A program made the position numbers and the translations under genes. Below, piece after piece: positions 38,011 through 46,487 of a DNA stretch of 64,000 nt (position 1 is its first letter; each line of letters begins with the position of its first letter). The stretch is from Kocuria turfanensis (lineage in GTDB: Bacteria > Actinomycetota > Actinomycetes > Actinomycetales > Micrococcaceae): NCBI RefSeq assembly GCF_001580365.1, contig NZ_CP014480.1:496001-560000 (forward strand), given 5' to 3'. Under the pieces are notes generated by a model. It had not been told where the DNA came from. It searched no databases and saw nothing but the letters and a program-made list of their open reading frames with translations.

Positions 38011-38040
38011 CGGGAGTTGCACCAGATGTGAGAACTCCCG
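38011..38040. repeat. 8-bp inverted repeat upstream of the recombinase
   Basis: CGGGAGTT (38011-38018) and AACTCCCG (38033-38040) with a 14-base spacer. The size suits an operator or recombinase arm site. Confidence 0.6.
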
Positions 38041-38059
38041 TGGGTCATAGCGCCGATAA

Positions 38060-38079
38060 TCGACATTATGTAAAGTCGA
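38060..38079. repeat. AT-rich inverted repeat, possible recombinase crossover site
   Basis: TCGAC and GTCGA (38060-38064, 38075-38079) flank a 10-base AT-rich centre, and ACATTATGT inside it is a further near-perfect palindrome. This is the most AT-rich point of the region. Tyrosine recombinases commonly use short inverted arms around an AT-rich core. Confidence 0.45.
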
Positions 38080-38333
38080 GCTGAGAGGGCCTCCCCGTCC
38101 GACCGTTCCGCCTCTCCGCATGACACGTGCGACGCACCCACTGCGCACGCTGCCGCACCGCGCGCGGCCGACCCCATCTGGGGGCTCATCCGCCCTCCGC
38201 GCACCGTCGAAGTCCCCGGCGCACGGGTGGCCGCCGAGAACGACCGCCGTCCGCGCCGCCACTCCTGACCCCGTTCCGGCAATCCGCCCGTCACCGTTCC
38301 GGACCGACCTATGACATCCCTGGACTCATGGTC

Positions 38334-38372
38334 GAAGGTTGAAAGTTAGTCCACCTCCATCTCTCAACCTTC
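38334..38372. repeat. 9-bp inverted repeat GAAGGTTGA / TCAACCTTC
   Basis: Arms at 38334-38342 and 38364-38372, spacer 21. A second repeat, TGGACT with AGTCCA, interlocks with it. It lies 50 bases before the -10 box of DUF3054 and could be an element end or operator. Confidence 0.5.
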
Positions 38373-38424
38373 ATCTTCCCGTTCAACCCGAGCGGCGCGC
38401 GGCGGGTCGCTGCGGGGCCCGCAC

Positions 38425-38430
38425 TAGACT
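38425..38430 (+). promoter_or_regulatory. -10 box (TAGACT) of the DUF3054 gene
   Basis: TAGACT ends 6 bases before the ATG at 38437, the leaderless spacing. Normal chromosomal composition resumes at about this point. Confidence 0.5.
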
Positions 38431-38436
38431 GCGAGC

Positions 38437-38844
38437 ATGCACACCACGGCCCCCACCACCACGCGGCCCACCGGGCACAGGAGCTCCTGGCCGGCGGTGC
38501 TCGTCGTCGACGTGCTCCTGGTCCTCCTCTTCGCCGCCGTCGGGCGCAGCACCCACGCCCTCGACCCGGTGGGCGTGCTGGAGACCGCCTGGCCGTTCCT
38601 CACAGGCCTGCTGCTGGGCTGGGCCGCCTGGCAGCTGCCCCGCCACCCCGTCGGTCTGTGGCCCCGCGGCGTCGCCCTGTGGCTGACGACCGTCACCGTG
38701 GGCATGGGCCTGCGGGTCCTCGTCGGCGAGGGCACCGCACCGAGCTTCGTGCTGGTGACCCTGGGCGTCCTCGCCGTTCTCCTGCTCGGCCACCGCGCGC
38801 TCGCCCTGACGGTGCGCGCGGCACGGGCCCGCCGCACGCCCTGA
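38437..38844 (+). CDS. DUF3054 family membrane protein
   Basis: A 135-residue integral membrane protein with four helices (AVLVVDVLLVLLFAAVG, TAWPFLTGLLLGWAAW, GVALWLTTVTVGMGLRVLVG, FVLVTLGVLAVLLLGHR). The GRSTHALDP loop and WPFLTGLLLGW match the actinobacterial DUF3054 family. Function unknown. It is 51 bases upstream of the Lrp-like gene, on the same strand. Confidence 0.85.
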   Translation: MHTTAPTTTRPTGHRSSWPAVLVVDVLLVLLFAAVGRSTHALDPVGVLETAWPFLTGLLLGWAAWQLPRHPVGLWPRGVALWLTTVTVGMGLRVLVGEGTAPSFVLVTLGVLAVLLLGHRALALTVRAARARRTP

Positions 38845-38895
38845 TCCGCCCCGTTCCGCCGGCACCGGCCGGCCCCGTCCCGAGAAAGGCGTCCC

Positions 38896-39174
38896 ATGCT
38901 CACCGCCATCGTCCTCATCAAGACCTCCGCCGACCGCATCCCCGAGGTCGCGGAGCAGATCTCCGAGATCCCCGGGATCAGCGAGGTGTACTCCGTGACC
39001 GGCGACTGGGACCTGATCGCCATGGTGCGCGTGCACCGGCACGAGGACCTCGCGGACGTCATCGCCGACCGCCTCTCCAAGGTCGACGGCGTGGTGGGCA
39101 CGAACACGAACATTGCCTTCCGCACCTACAGCAAGCACGACCTCGACGCCGCCTTCTCCCTCGGCATCGACTGA
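38896..39174 (+). CDS. Stand-alone Lrp/AsnC ligand-binding (RAM) domain protein
   Basis: A 92-residue alpha-beta protein: MLTAIVLIKTSADRIPEVAE, ISEVYSVTGDWDLIAMVRV, LADVIADRLSKVDGV. This is the effector-binding half of Lrp/AsnC regulators without the DNA-binding helix-turn-helix. Stand-alone RAM proteins form rings and bind amino acids; they may modulate other regulators. Its neighbour trpD makes a tryptophan precursor, but a link is speculative. AGAAAGG precedes the ATG. Confidence 0.9.
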   Translation: MLTAIVLIKTSADRIPEVAEQISEIPGISEVYSVTGDWDLIAMVRVHRHEDLADVIADRLSKVDGVVGTNTNIAFRTYSKHDLDAAFSLGID

Positions 39175-39211
39175 AGCACCGGCATCGACTGAGACGCCGG
39201 CACCGCGCCCG

Positions 39212-39301
39212 GTGGTGCGCCCCGCGACGGCAGAAGGCCGGTGAGCGGGTGCTCACGTGGTGCGCCCCGCGACGGCAGAAGGCCGGTGAGCGGGTGCTCA
39301 C
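39212..39301. repeat. Perfect 45-bp tandem duplication
   Basis: Units 39212-39256 and 39257-39301 are identical. Each contains GTGAGC-GGGT-GCTCAC. The right unit supplies one arm of the terminator of trpD, so the left copy duplicates part of it. Confidence 0.95.
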
Positions 39302-39309
39302 CGGCCTTC
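39278..39309 (-). terminator. Bidirectional terminator between the Lrp-like gene and trpD
   Basis: A perfect 14-bp stem (39278-39291 with 39296-39309) and GGGT loop between convergent genes, 23 bases after the trpD stop. Confidence 0.7.
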
Positions 39310-39331
39310 GTCGTCGGACCCTCCGGCGCCC

Positions 39332-40390
39332 TCAGCGGGCGGTGTGGACGATCCAGCGGTCCAGGACCGCCCGCGCGGCGCCGCTGTCCACGGCCTGCTC
39401 GGCGCGCCGGACTCCGGCCGCCAGACGGTCGTGGAACGACCCCTCCGCCTCCTGGTCGAAGGCGACCAGCCCCGCCGCCGCGTTGAGCAGGACGGCGTTG
39501 CGCACGGGCCCCTGCTCCCCCGCCAGCACCTGCTCGACGACCCGGGCGTTGTACAGGGCGTCCCGGCCGCGCAGGTCCTCGATCGTGGCCCGCGGCATGC
39601 CGAGGTCGAGGGGCTCGAGCTCGTGGTGCTCGACGGTGCCGCCGCGCACCTCCCAGACCTCCGAGGGGGCCGTCACGGTGAGCTCGTCGAGTCCGTCGCC
39701 GCCGCGGAAGACGAGGGCGCGGTGCCCCCGGGCGGCGAAGACCCCGGCGATGAGCGGAGCCAGGGCGCGGTCGGCCACGCCGATCGCCGAGGCCTCGACC
39801 CGGGCCGGGTTCGTCATGGGCCCGAGGACGTTGAAGGTCGTGGCCACCCGCAGCTGCGCCCGCGCCGCGGCCACGAAACGCATCGACGGGTGGAACGTCT
39901 GGGCGAACAGGAACGTGATGCCCACGTGCTCCGCGGCGGACTCGACCAGGTCGACCGGCAGGTCCAGGCGGACCCCGAGGGCCTCGAGCACGTCGGCCGA
40001 GCCGGACTTCGACGACGACGCGCGGTTGCCGTGCTTGACCACCTTCGCGCCCGCGCCCGCGCAGACCAGGGCGGCCATCGTGGAGATGTTCACACTGGAC
40101 AGCCGGTCGCCACCGGTGCCGACGATGTCCAGGGCGGGCCCGGGGATGTCCGCCGGCCGGGCCCGGGCGACCATCGCGTCCGCCAGGCCGGTGAGCTCCT
40201 CGACCGTCTCCCCCTTGGCCCGCAGGGCCACGAGGAAGCCCGCGATGACGACGTCCGACACCTCCCCCGACATGATGGTGTCCATGGCCCAGTACGCCTG
40301 CTCCCGGGTCAGGTCGGTCCCCGAGATCAGCGCGGTGATGAGGTCGGGCCACTCGAAGTGCGGTGCGGTCGCCGGAGTCGTCGTGTTCAC
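39332..40390 (-). CDS. trpD: Anthranilate phosphoribosyltransferase TrpD
   Basis: A 352-residue enzyme that joins anthranilate to phosphoribosyl pyrophosphate in tryptophan synthesis. [20 protein letters not shown] is in the N-terminal helical domain. [17 protein letters not shown] holds the GTGGD diphosphate-binding loop. [34 protein letters not shown] and [11 protein letters not shown] are the other family motifs. The GTG at 40390 is preferred because a TACGAT box lies 7 bases upstream; the frame is open to 40474. No other trp gene is nearby, so it stands alone, as often in actinobacteria near the cytochrome genes. Confidence 0.95.
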   Translation of the reverse strand: MNTTTPATAPHFEWPDLITALISGTDLTREQAYWAMDTIMSGEVSDVVIAGFLVALRAKGETVEELTGLADAMVARARPADIPGPALDIVGTGGDRLSSVNISTMAALVCAGAGAKVVKHGNRASSSKSGSADVLEALGVRLDLPVDLVESAAEHVGITFLFAQTFHPSMRFVAAARAQLRVATTFNVLGPMTNPARVEASAIGVADRALAPLIAGVFAARGHRALVFRGGDGLDELTVTAPSEVWEVRGGTVEHHELEPLDLGMPRATIEDLRGRDALYNARVVEQVLAGEQGPVRNAVLLNAAAGLVAFDQEAEGSFHDRLAAGVRRAEQAVDSGAARAVLDRWIVHTAR

Positions 40391-40397
40391 GCCCCCG

Positions 40398-40403
40398 ATC
40401 GTA
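40398..40403 (-). promoter_or_regulatory. -10 box (TACGAT) of trpD
   Basis: On the minus strand TACGAT ends 7 bases before the GTG at 40390; leaderless spacing. Confidence 0.5.
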
Positions 40404-40605
40404 TCGCCCGCCCTGTGGGCGGCCGGAACCCGCCCGGAACGGAGCGCCGGGCGGCCCCCGATCGGTGGTGACACGGATCACGGACGCCTGCGGCAGGCCC
40501 CCTCCGGCCCGGGATCCGCGGCGCCCGCGCGCCGCACACGGCCCCGAGCCTGGTCGCGCGGGGCGGCGAGGTGCCGGACACGCAAATCGCCCGACTCGAT
40601 CCTGG

Positions 40606-40635
40606 TTGGTCCACCGGGAGTTTTGGCGACATAAT
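40606..40635 (+). promoter_or_regulatory. Promoter of the ctaE-qcrCAB operon (TTGGTC-N18-CATAAT)
   Basis: -35 TTGGTC at 40606-40611 and -10 CATAAT at 40630-40635, 18-base spacer. The -10 ends 6 bases before the GTG at 40642. Confidence 0.6.
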
Positions 40636-40641
40636 GTCTCT

Positions 40642-41280
40642 GTGACGACTGCAACCCAGACCCCAGCCAAGCCGGTAGGCGGGTCGATCAACCGACCCAA
40701 CCTGACCTCCGTGGGCACCATCGTGTGGCTCGCCTCCGAGGTCATGTTCTTCGCCGGCCTCTTCGCCATGTACTTCACGCTGCGCTCCACCTCCCCGGAG
40801 CTGTGGGCCGACGAGTCGGCCAAGCTGAACGTGTGGCTGGCCACCGCGAACACCATCATCCTGGTGTCGAGCTCGGTGACCTGCCAGTTCGGCGTCTTCG
40901 CGGCCGAGCGCCTCCAGCCCCGCCGTGCCGGCGGTGTCCTCGACCTGCGCCGGTGGGGCATGGTCGAGTGGTTCGCCCTGACCTTCATCATGGGGGCGAT
41001 CTTCGTGGCGGTGCAGGCGTTCGAGTACGCCGAGCTCGTGGCCCACGGCATCAGCATCCCGGCCCACGCCTACGGCTCCGCCTTCTACATCACCACGGGC
41101 TTCCACGCCCTGCACGTGACGGGCGGGCTCATCGCCTTCCTGTTCATCATGGGCCGTGCCTTCGTGGCCAAGCGTTTCGGGCACTTCGAGGCCACCTCGG
41201 CGATCGTCGTGTCCTACTACTGGCACTTCGTGGACGTCGTCTGGATCGTCCTCTTCCTCGTGGTCTACTTCCTGAAGTAG
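40642..41280 (+). CDS. ctaE: Cytochrome c oxidase subunit III CtaE
   Basis: A 212-residue membrane protein with five helices, part of the aa3 oxidase. [38 protein letters not shown] and [21 protein letters not shown] are the subunit III signatures. It supports stability and proton entry in the oxidase core. GTG start next to the promoter. In actinobacteria ctaE is cotranscribed with qcrCAB, as here, because the bc1 and aa3 complexes form a supercomplex. Confidence 0.95.
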   Translation: MTTATQTPAKPVGGSINRPNLTSVGTIVWLASEVMFFAGLFAMYFTLRSTSPELWADESAKLNVWLATANTIILVSSSVTCQFGVFAAERLQPRRAGGVLDLRRWGMVEWFALTFIMGAIFVAVQAFEYAELVAHGISIPAHAYGSAFYITTGFHALHVTGGLIAFLFIMGRAFVAKRFGHFEATSAIVVSYYWHFVDVVWIVLFLVVYFLK

Positions 41281-41344
41281 CCCGCGCCCTCCCGGGGACG
41301 ACCCCAGCAAACCAACGCAGCACCGAGTTAAAGGAACGTTTGAC

Positions 41345-42136
41345 GTGAAGGCACTTTCGCAACAGCGGCGCCACCCTCTCGCAGTCCTCGTACTGATGGT
41401 CCTGGCCCTGCTCCTCAGCGGTGGGCTCTATGCAGTCGCCACCACCACCAACGAGGCCAAGGCGCAGACCGAGTCCTACTCGGCCCAGGACCTCGAGGAG
41501 GGCGAGAAGCTGTTCATCGCGAACTGCTCGACCTGTCACGGTCTCGACGGCGCGGGCACCCCCTCGGGGCCGTCCCTGGTCGGTGTCGGCGCCGCCGCGG
41601 TCGACTTCCAGGTGGGCACCGGGCGCATGCCCATGCAGGCCAACGGCCCGCAGGCCCCGCAGAAGGCCCCGCAGTTCAGCCCCGAGGAAACCGCTCAGAT
41701 GGCCGGCTACGTCGCGACCCTGGGCCCCGGCCCGGCCGTGCCCGAGGAGGAGTACCTGGACGTCACCCAGGGCAACGCCGCCAACGGTGCGAAGGTGTTC
41801 CTCGCCAACTGCGCCATGTGCCACAACGCCGCCGGCGCCGGTGGCGCCCTGACCCGCGGCAAGTACGCCCCGTCCCTGATGGGCGTCGAAGAGGTGCACA
41901 TCTACGAGGCCATGCAGACGGGTCCGCAGAACATGCCGGTGTTCAACGACGCGAACATCACCCCCGAGGAGAAGCGGGACGTCATCACGTACCTGAAGAC
42001 CCTCGAGGAGAGCCCCAACCCGGGGGGCTTCGGTCTCGGCGCGCTCGGCCCGGTCTCCGAGGGCCTGTTCGTGTGGACCATCGGACTCGCGGTCATCATC
42101 GGGTTCACCATCTGGCTCACCTCGCGCTCCGCCTGA
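41345..42136 (+). CDS. qcrC: Diheme cytochrome c subunit QcrC of the bc1 complex
   Basis: A 263-residue protein anchored by an N-terminal helix (about 12-31) and a C-terminal helix (about 238-258). Two heme-c sites, CSTCH (61-65) and CAMCH (about 156-160), lie in tandem cytochrome-c domains. Axial Met ligands are likely in GRMPMQ and QNMPVF. The second heme replaces a soluble cytochrome c and passes electrons straight to CtaC. The GTG at 41345 has AAAGGAACG upstream. Cofactor attachment needs a Ccs/ResB system not found in the window. Confidence 0.95.
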   Translation: MKALSQQRRHPLAVLVLMVLALLLSGGLYAVATTTNEAKAQTESYSAQDLEEGEKLFIANCSTCHGLDGAGTPSGPSLVGVGAAAVDFQVGTGRMPMQANGPQAPQKAPQFSPEETAQMAGYVATLGPGPAVPEEEYLDVTQGNAANGAKVFLANCAMCHNAAGAGGALTRGKYAPSLMGVEEVHIYEAMQTGPQNMPVFNDANITPEEKRDVITYLKTLEESPNPGGFGLGALGPVSEGLFVWTIGLAVIIGFTIWLTSRSA

Positions 42137-42211
42137 GCTGCCGCCCCGGCAGCACATGTCGGACCCACTAGCTACGATCAACTGCACCAAGAGAAGAATG
42201 AGGGACCACAC

Positions 42212-43306
42212 ATGGGAAGCCACAGTGACGGCACTCCCCACGAGTCGGGAACAGTTGCCACCACGGGCACCACGGCGATGGAGCGTTTCCCTGACCCCGG
42301 ACTGCCCCCGCACCGCCCGCGCCTGACGGACGTCGACGACCGGGCGGCCAAGCGCGCCGAACGGCAGGTCGTCCTGCTGTTCCTGATCTCGATCATCGGA
42401 TCCGTCCTGTTCTTCGTCGGCTACTTCGGCGTCCGGGTGGACGGCCCGATTTACGACGTCACGAACACGGCCCCCACCCAGGCGCTGCAGCTGCAGAACC
42501 TCCTGCTGGGCCTGGGCATCGCGCTCGGCATGTTCGGGATCGGCCTGGGGGTCGTGCACTGGGCGCGCACGCTCATGCCGGACCACGAGCTGGTCGAGAG
42601 CCGGCACGCGGTCCGCACCGAGGAGCAGCGCGCCGACGCGCAGAGCATCCTCACCACGATCTACGACGAGTCGGGCATCAAGCGCCGTCCGCTGCTGCGC
42701 AACACCCTCATCGGCGCGGCCGTCCTCGCTCCCCTGCCCTTCGTCGGGCTGCTCAAGGACCTGGGCCCCACCAACCTGGACGTCCTCAAGGAGACCCTGT
42801 GGGACGAGGGCATCCGCCTGGTCCGCGACCCCTCCGGGACGCCGATCAAGGCCTCGGACGTCACCCTGGGCTCCACGTTCCACGTCGTGCCGGAGAACCT
42901 GAGCACGATCGGGCACAACGAGGGCTACCTGGACGAGAAGGCCAAGGCCGTGGTCCTGCTCATGCGCCTGGACCCGGAGTCCGTCAACGTGTCTCCCGAG
43001 CGGGCCGACTGGAACGTCGACGGCATCTTCGCCTACTCGAAGGTCTGCACCCACGTCGGCTGCCCGGTGGCACTGTACGAGCAGCAGACCCACCACCTGC
43101 TGTGCCCGTGCCACCAGTCCACTTTCGACCTCACCAACGAGTGCGAGGTCATCTTCGGGCCGGCTGCCCGGCCCCTCCCCCAGCTGCCGATCACCGTGGA
43201 CGACGAGGGCTACCTCGTGGCCCGCAGCGATTTCCAGGAACCGGTCGGACCGACCTACTCCCAGCGGGGTACCCATGTCGAAGAGATGCAGGGTGAGGCG
43301 AACTGA
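42212..43306 (+). CDS. qcrA: Rieske iron-sulfur subunit QcrA of the bc1 complex
   Basis: A 364-residue protein with three predicted helices in the first half (VVLLFLISIIGSVLFFVGYF, LLLGLGIALGMFGIGLGVVHW, and one near residue 170), the actinobacterial form. The Rieske [2Fe-2S] motifs are CTHVGC (279-284) and CPCHQSTF (298-305), giving Cys and His ligands. It takes electrons from menaquinol at QcrB and hands them to QcrC. TACGAT at 42173-42178 could be an internal promoter. The stop overlaps the qcrB start by one base (TGATG). Confidence 0.95.
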   Translation: MGSHSDGTPHESGTVATTGTTAMERFPDPGLPPHRPRLTDVDDRAAKRAERQVVLLFLISIIGSVLFFVGYFGVRVDGPIYDVTNTAPTQALQLQNLLLGLGIALGMFGIGLGVVHWARTLMPDHELVESRHAVRTEEQRADAQSILTTIYDESGIKRRPLLRNTLIGAAVLAPLPFVGLLKDLGPTNLDVLKETLWDEGIRLVRDPSGTPIKASDVTLGSTFHVVPENLSTIGHNEGYLDEKAKAVVLLMRLDPESVNVSPERADWNVDGIFAYSKVCTHVGCPVALYEQQTHHLLCPCHQSTFDLTNECEVIFGPAARPLPQLPITVDDEGYLVARSDFQEPVGPTYSQRGTHVEEMQGEAN

Positions 43307-44967
43307 TGTCCACGTCCACTGATTACGAGTACAAGCCGCAGACCGGCACCGGCCGGATCGCGAACTTCGTCGACACCCGGGTCGGCATGTCGCCGATCGT
43401 CAAGGAGTTCGGCCGGAAGATCTTCCCGGACCACTGGTCCTTCATGTTCGGCGAGGTGGCGCTGTACACCTTCGTCATCCTCCTGCTCTCGGGGACGTTC
43501 CTGGCGCTCTGGTTCGAGCCGTCCATGGCGGCGCTGGAGTACGAGGGCTCCTACGTGCCCATGCAGGGCGTCGAGATGTCGGCGGCCTACGCCTCCACCC
43601 TCGACATCTCCTTCGACATCCGCGGCGGGCTGTTCCTGCGCCAGATCCACCACTGGTCCGCGCTGGTGTTCGCCGCGGCCGTGGCCGTGCACATGCTCCG
43701 CGTGTTCTTCACCGGTGCGTTCCGCCGGCCCCGTGAGCTGAACTGGCTCGTCGGCGTCGGGCTGTTCCTGCTGACCATCGTGGCGGGCTTCTCCGGCTAC
43801 TCCCTGCCGGACGACGTCCTCTCCGGCAACGGTCTGCGGATCGCCGACGCGATCCTCAAGGCCATCCCGCTGGTCGGTGCCTACCTGTCGATGTTCCTCT
43901 TCGGCGGCGAGTTCCCCGGCCACGACATCATCGCGCGTCTCTACATCATCCACGTGCTGCTGATCCCCGCGGCGATCCTCGGTCTGATCGTGGTCCACCT
44001 GTTCATGGTCGTCGTGCACAAGCACACCCAGTTCCCCGGCCCCGGCCGCACCGAGAACAACGTGGTCGGCTTCCCCGTGGGCCCGGTCTACGCGGCCAAG
44101 GCGGGCGGCTTCTTCTTCATCGTCTTCGGCATCATGGCGCTGATGGCGGCCACCACCACCATCAACGCGATCTGGAACTACGGGCCGTACGACCCCTCCC
44201 CGGTGCAGGCCGGTTCGCAGCCCGACTGGTACATGGGCTTCACCGACGGCGCCGTGCGCCTCATGCCCGGCACCTGGCCCTTCAACTGGGAGTGGACCTT
44301 CTGGGGCATGTCGATCCCGATGAACGTCCTGCTGCCCATGGTCCCGATCATGATCCTGTTCGCCCTCATGGCCGCCTGGCCGTGGATCGAGCGGTGGGTG
44401 ACGAAGGACGACCGCGAGCACCACATCCTGGACCGCCCGCGCAACGCTCCCTTCCGCACCGCCATGGGCGTCGCCGGCGTGGCCTTCTACACCGTGATGC
44501 TCGTCGCGGCCAGTGGTGACCTCATCGCCACGCACTTCAACGTGTCGCTCAACGACGTCATCTACTGGCTGCGGGCCGCGTACTTCATCGCACCGATCCT
44601 GGGCTTCATCATCACCCGTCGCATCTGCCTGGCGCTGCAGCGCAAGGACCGCGAGATCGTGCTCCACGGCCGCGAGACCGGCCGCGTCCAGCAGCTGCCC
44701 CACGGTGAGTTCATCGAGGTGCACGAGCCGCTCGACGAGTACAAGCGCTACCGTCTGGTCTCCATGCCGGACTACAAGGTGCTGCCGGCCCAGCCGAACG
44801 GCAAGGGCAAGATCACGGGCGCCGAGAAGGTGCGCGAGCGGGTCAGCCGGTTCTTCTTCGAGGACCGCGTCGCCCCCGTCACCCCGGCCGAGCTCGAGGC
44901 TGCGCACCACCACCACGAGGCGGAGGCCGTGACGGCCGGTCCCCAGGACCGGGAGCTCGTCCGCTGA
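43306..44967 (+). CDS. qcrB: Cytochrome b subunit QcrB of the bc1 complex
   Basis: A 553-residue protein, eight or nine membrane helices. Heme-b His ligands lie in RQIHHWSALVFAAAVAVHMLRV and in the helix with YIIHVLLIPAAILGLIVVHLFMVVVHKHTQ. The quinol-site region has the GYSLPDDVLSGNGLR and PDWYMGF motifs. It has the long C-terminal cytosolic tail (about 110 residues) typical of actinobacterial QcrB, which is a known drug target in mycobacteria. It starts one base within the qcrA stop and is the last gene of the operon, ahead of a strong terminator. Confidence 0.96.
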   Translation: MSTSTDYEYKPQTGTGRIANFVDTRVGMSPIVKEFGRKIFPDHWSFMFGEVALYTFVILLLSGTFLALWFEPSMAALEYEGSYVPMQGVEMSAAYASTLDISFDIRGGLFLRQIHHWSALVFAAAVAVHMLRVFFTGAFRRPRELNWLVGVGLFLLTIVAGFSGYSLPDDVLSGNGLRIADAILKAIPLVGAYLSMFLFGGEFPGHDIIARLYIIHVLLIPAAILGLIVVHLFMVVVHKHTQFPGPGRTENNVVGFPVGPVYAAKAGGFFFIVFGIMALMAATTTINAIWNYGPYDPSPVQAGSQPDWYMGFTDGAVRLMPGTWPFNWEWTFWGMSIPMNVLLPMVPIMILFALMAAWPWIERWVTKDDREHHILDRPRNAPFRTAMGVAGVAFYTVMLVAASGDLIATHFNVSLNDVIYWLRAAYFIAPILGFIITRRICLALQRKDREIVLHGRETGRVQQLPHGEFIEVHEPLDEYKRYRLVSMPDYKVLPAQPNGKGKITGAEKVRERVSRFFFEDRVAPVTPAELEAAHHHHEAEAVTAGPQDRELVR

Positions 44968-44982
44968 GCCGTTCGACCGCCT

Positions 44983-45021
44983 GACGGGGCCCCGGGAGGA
45001 TGGTCCTCCCGGGGCCCCGTC
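44983..45021 (+). terminator. Terminator of the ctaE-qcrCAB operon
   Basis: A perfect 18-bp stem (44983-45000 with 45004-45021) with a 3-base loop, 15 bases after the qcrB stop. Confidence 0.75.
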
Positions 45022-45975
45022 GTCTTCGCACCGTGGTGCTGCCCCGCCACGCCGGCCCGGGGTCACGCCGACCGCGCAGCTGTTCCGCTTCCGCGCCGCC
45101 GACCCGTCCCGGCCGCCGACCCGACCCCGCCCCCGACCGCTCCCCGCCGTCCACCGGTTCCCTGCCCGCTCGTCGGGCTCTGCGGGCGCATCCCACAGTG
45201 GCCCGTACGGTGCCGCCGGACCGTTCCGCGACGGATCGAGCCGCGGACGGCCCGATTCCTGGCCCTCTGCGGCTCCTGGGCACGCCAGGAGCCGGACCGC
45301 CGGGCGGTGCCCGGCCGCCCGGGTCCTGCGCGGACCGCTGCCCATGCGACGGGCACCGTAGATCCCCGTTGCGGCGCCGGCGCGCAGACCGTGAACCTGG
45401 CCGAACTCACCGGCGGCACCGCCGTGGCCGGCGGCCGCGCGAGGCCTCCGAAGCACCCCGGGACGGGGTCGGTGCTGGACGTGCTCACGGTGTCGTCGGC
45501 GCGGGAGGACGACGTCCTGGGCCGGTGCGCTCCACCCGACGCCGTGTGGAGCGACGGGCCCGGCGCCCGACGGCCGCACGGTCCGCGCGCTTCCGCGGGG
45601 ACGGCTCCTGGCCGTCCGACGCCGTGCCGTGGACGACGCGTGGCCGGGTCGAGATCGACATGGTCCCCCAGCATCCGGACTGCGACGGGCACGAGTCCGT
45701 CCTGGGCCGGCACGGGCCCCTGGTAGCTGGCCGCATCACGACCGACGGACGGTGCGCGCAAGGGCATGCCCCGGGCCGCCTGGGCACCACCCGACGGGCC
45801 CATGACACGCGCCGGTCCGACGGCACGGTCCACGTCCCCCGGTCCGCCGGGGACCGCCCGACGGGTCCATGGCACGCGCCGGGCCGATGGCGCGGGCTGG
45901 TCCGACGGCACGGGTCACGTCCATCGGGGCGACGGCCGACCATTGGGGCGGGCACCGCGGACAGCCAGGGGTCTG
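45022..45975. other. Decayed noncoding region between the two cytochrome operons
   Basis: About 950 bases with no gene that can be supported. Long open frames run on both strands, but their products are Arg/Pro/Gly-rich and share no motif with known proteins. It ends in imperfect tandem repeats that lead into the remains of a yciI-family gene. Confidence 0.55.
45792..45926. repeat. Imperfect tandem repeat (about 50- and 68-base units)
   Basis: Unit A (45792-45842) and unit B (45858-45926) share CGACGGG-CCATG-CACGCGCCGG and TCCGACGGCACGG-TCACGTCC-type blocks. Unit B has an extra block of about 18 bases between them. The copies are clearly diverged, so the duplication is old. Confidence 0.6.
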
Positions 45976-46140
45976 CCCGAGGTGAACCGCGCAGCCGTCG
46001 TCTCCTGCGGGCAGGGTCGATCAGCTCTCGGGATCGTCCTGGACCACGTGGACCTCCCGGAGGTAAACCGTGCAGGTGTTCCCCCTGCGGCCAAGGTCCG
46101 TCAACTGGCGGGATCGTCCCCGAACGCGCGGACCTCCTGC
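45976..46140. repeat. Diverged tandem duplication of the yciI 3' end
   Basis: Units 45976-46055 and 46056-46140 align along their length with many substitutions. Read on the minus strand, the right unit encodes the last about 13 codons of the yciI-type gene and its stop (GDDPAS). The left unit encodes a second DDPES-stop. So the end of the gene was duplicated downstream. Confidence 0.65.
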
Positions 46141-46310
46141 GCGCACCGGCACGCGACCGCTAGCTTCGCCGCCCACTCCAGTGCCGCGTCCCGGGAGGGA
46201 ACCTACAGGACGGCATAGCCGCCGTCGAGCTGGCGCGTCTGCGGATAGGTGCCCGCGGTCACGGTTCCGCCACCGTCCACCAGGACCGGCGGAACGCTCT
46301 CGTCGATGCC
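46101..46310 (-). pseudogene. C-terminal fragment of a YciI-family gene cut by IS21
   Basis: Minus-strand reading from 46310 gives a continuous YciI-like sequence: GIDESVPPVLVDGGGTVTAG, TYPQTRQLDGGYAVL, then an in-frame TAG. After it, in the same frame, come VPSRDAALEWAAKLAVACRC and AQEVRAFGDDPAS with a normal stop at 46101. The part after TAG is clearly the rest of the gene, so TAG is a nonsense mutation of a Glu- or Asp-like codon. Joined to 48969-49106 across the target duplication, the frame is restored. The gene is thus inactivated twice. YciI proteins are small dimeric enzymes, often near ECF sigma factors; none is seen here. Confidence 0.88.
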
Positions 46311-46487
46311 TGCTAGCGGACATGCCAATCTCCCTGTAGGCGGACACGTATCTCCCTGCTGACGGACAGCTGATCTCCCTGTCCTGTGCCATGGGATGGG
46401 GCTCGTGTCGGTCCCTCCGCAGACGTCCCTCCGGGGGTTCGCTCGAGGTCTCTGACCACCTTGAGCCATCACCCGCCGGAGGGACGC

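Larger units (their letters stand above)
37863..38436. other. Intergenic region upstream of the recombinase operon
   Basis: About 575 bases, no convincing gene. It is markedly less GC-rich around 38045-38080 and again at 38330-38375. It holds three inverted repeats, listed separately, and the -10 box of the DUF3054 gene at its right edge. It may contain one end of the recombinase-borne element. Confidence 0.5.

Noticed and set aside
38896..39174. Complete Lrp/AsnC transcription regulator
   Set aside because: Only the ligand-binding domain is present; there is no helix-turn-helix and no room for one upstream.
45063..45911. 282-residue minus-strand frame between qcrB and the IS21 element
   Set aside because: Composition is Arg/Pro/Gly/Ser-rich without domains, it overlaps equally long frames on the other strand, and the region contains diverged repeats.
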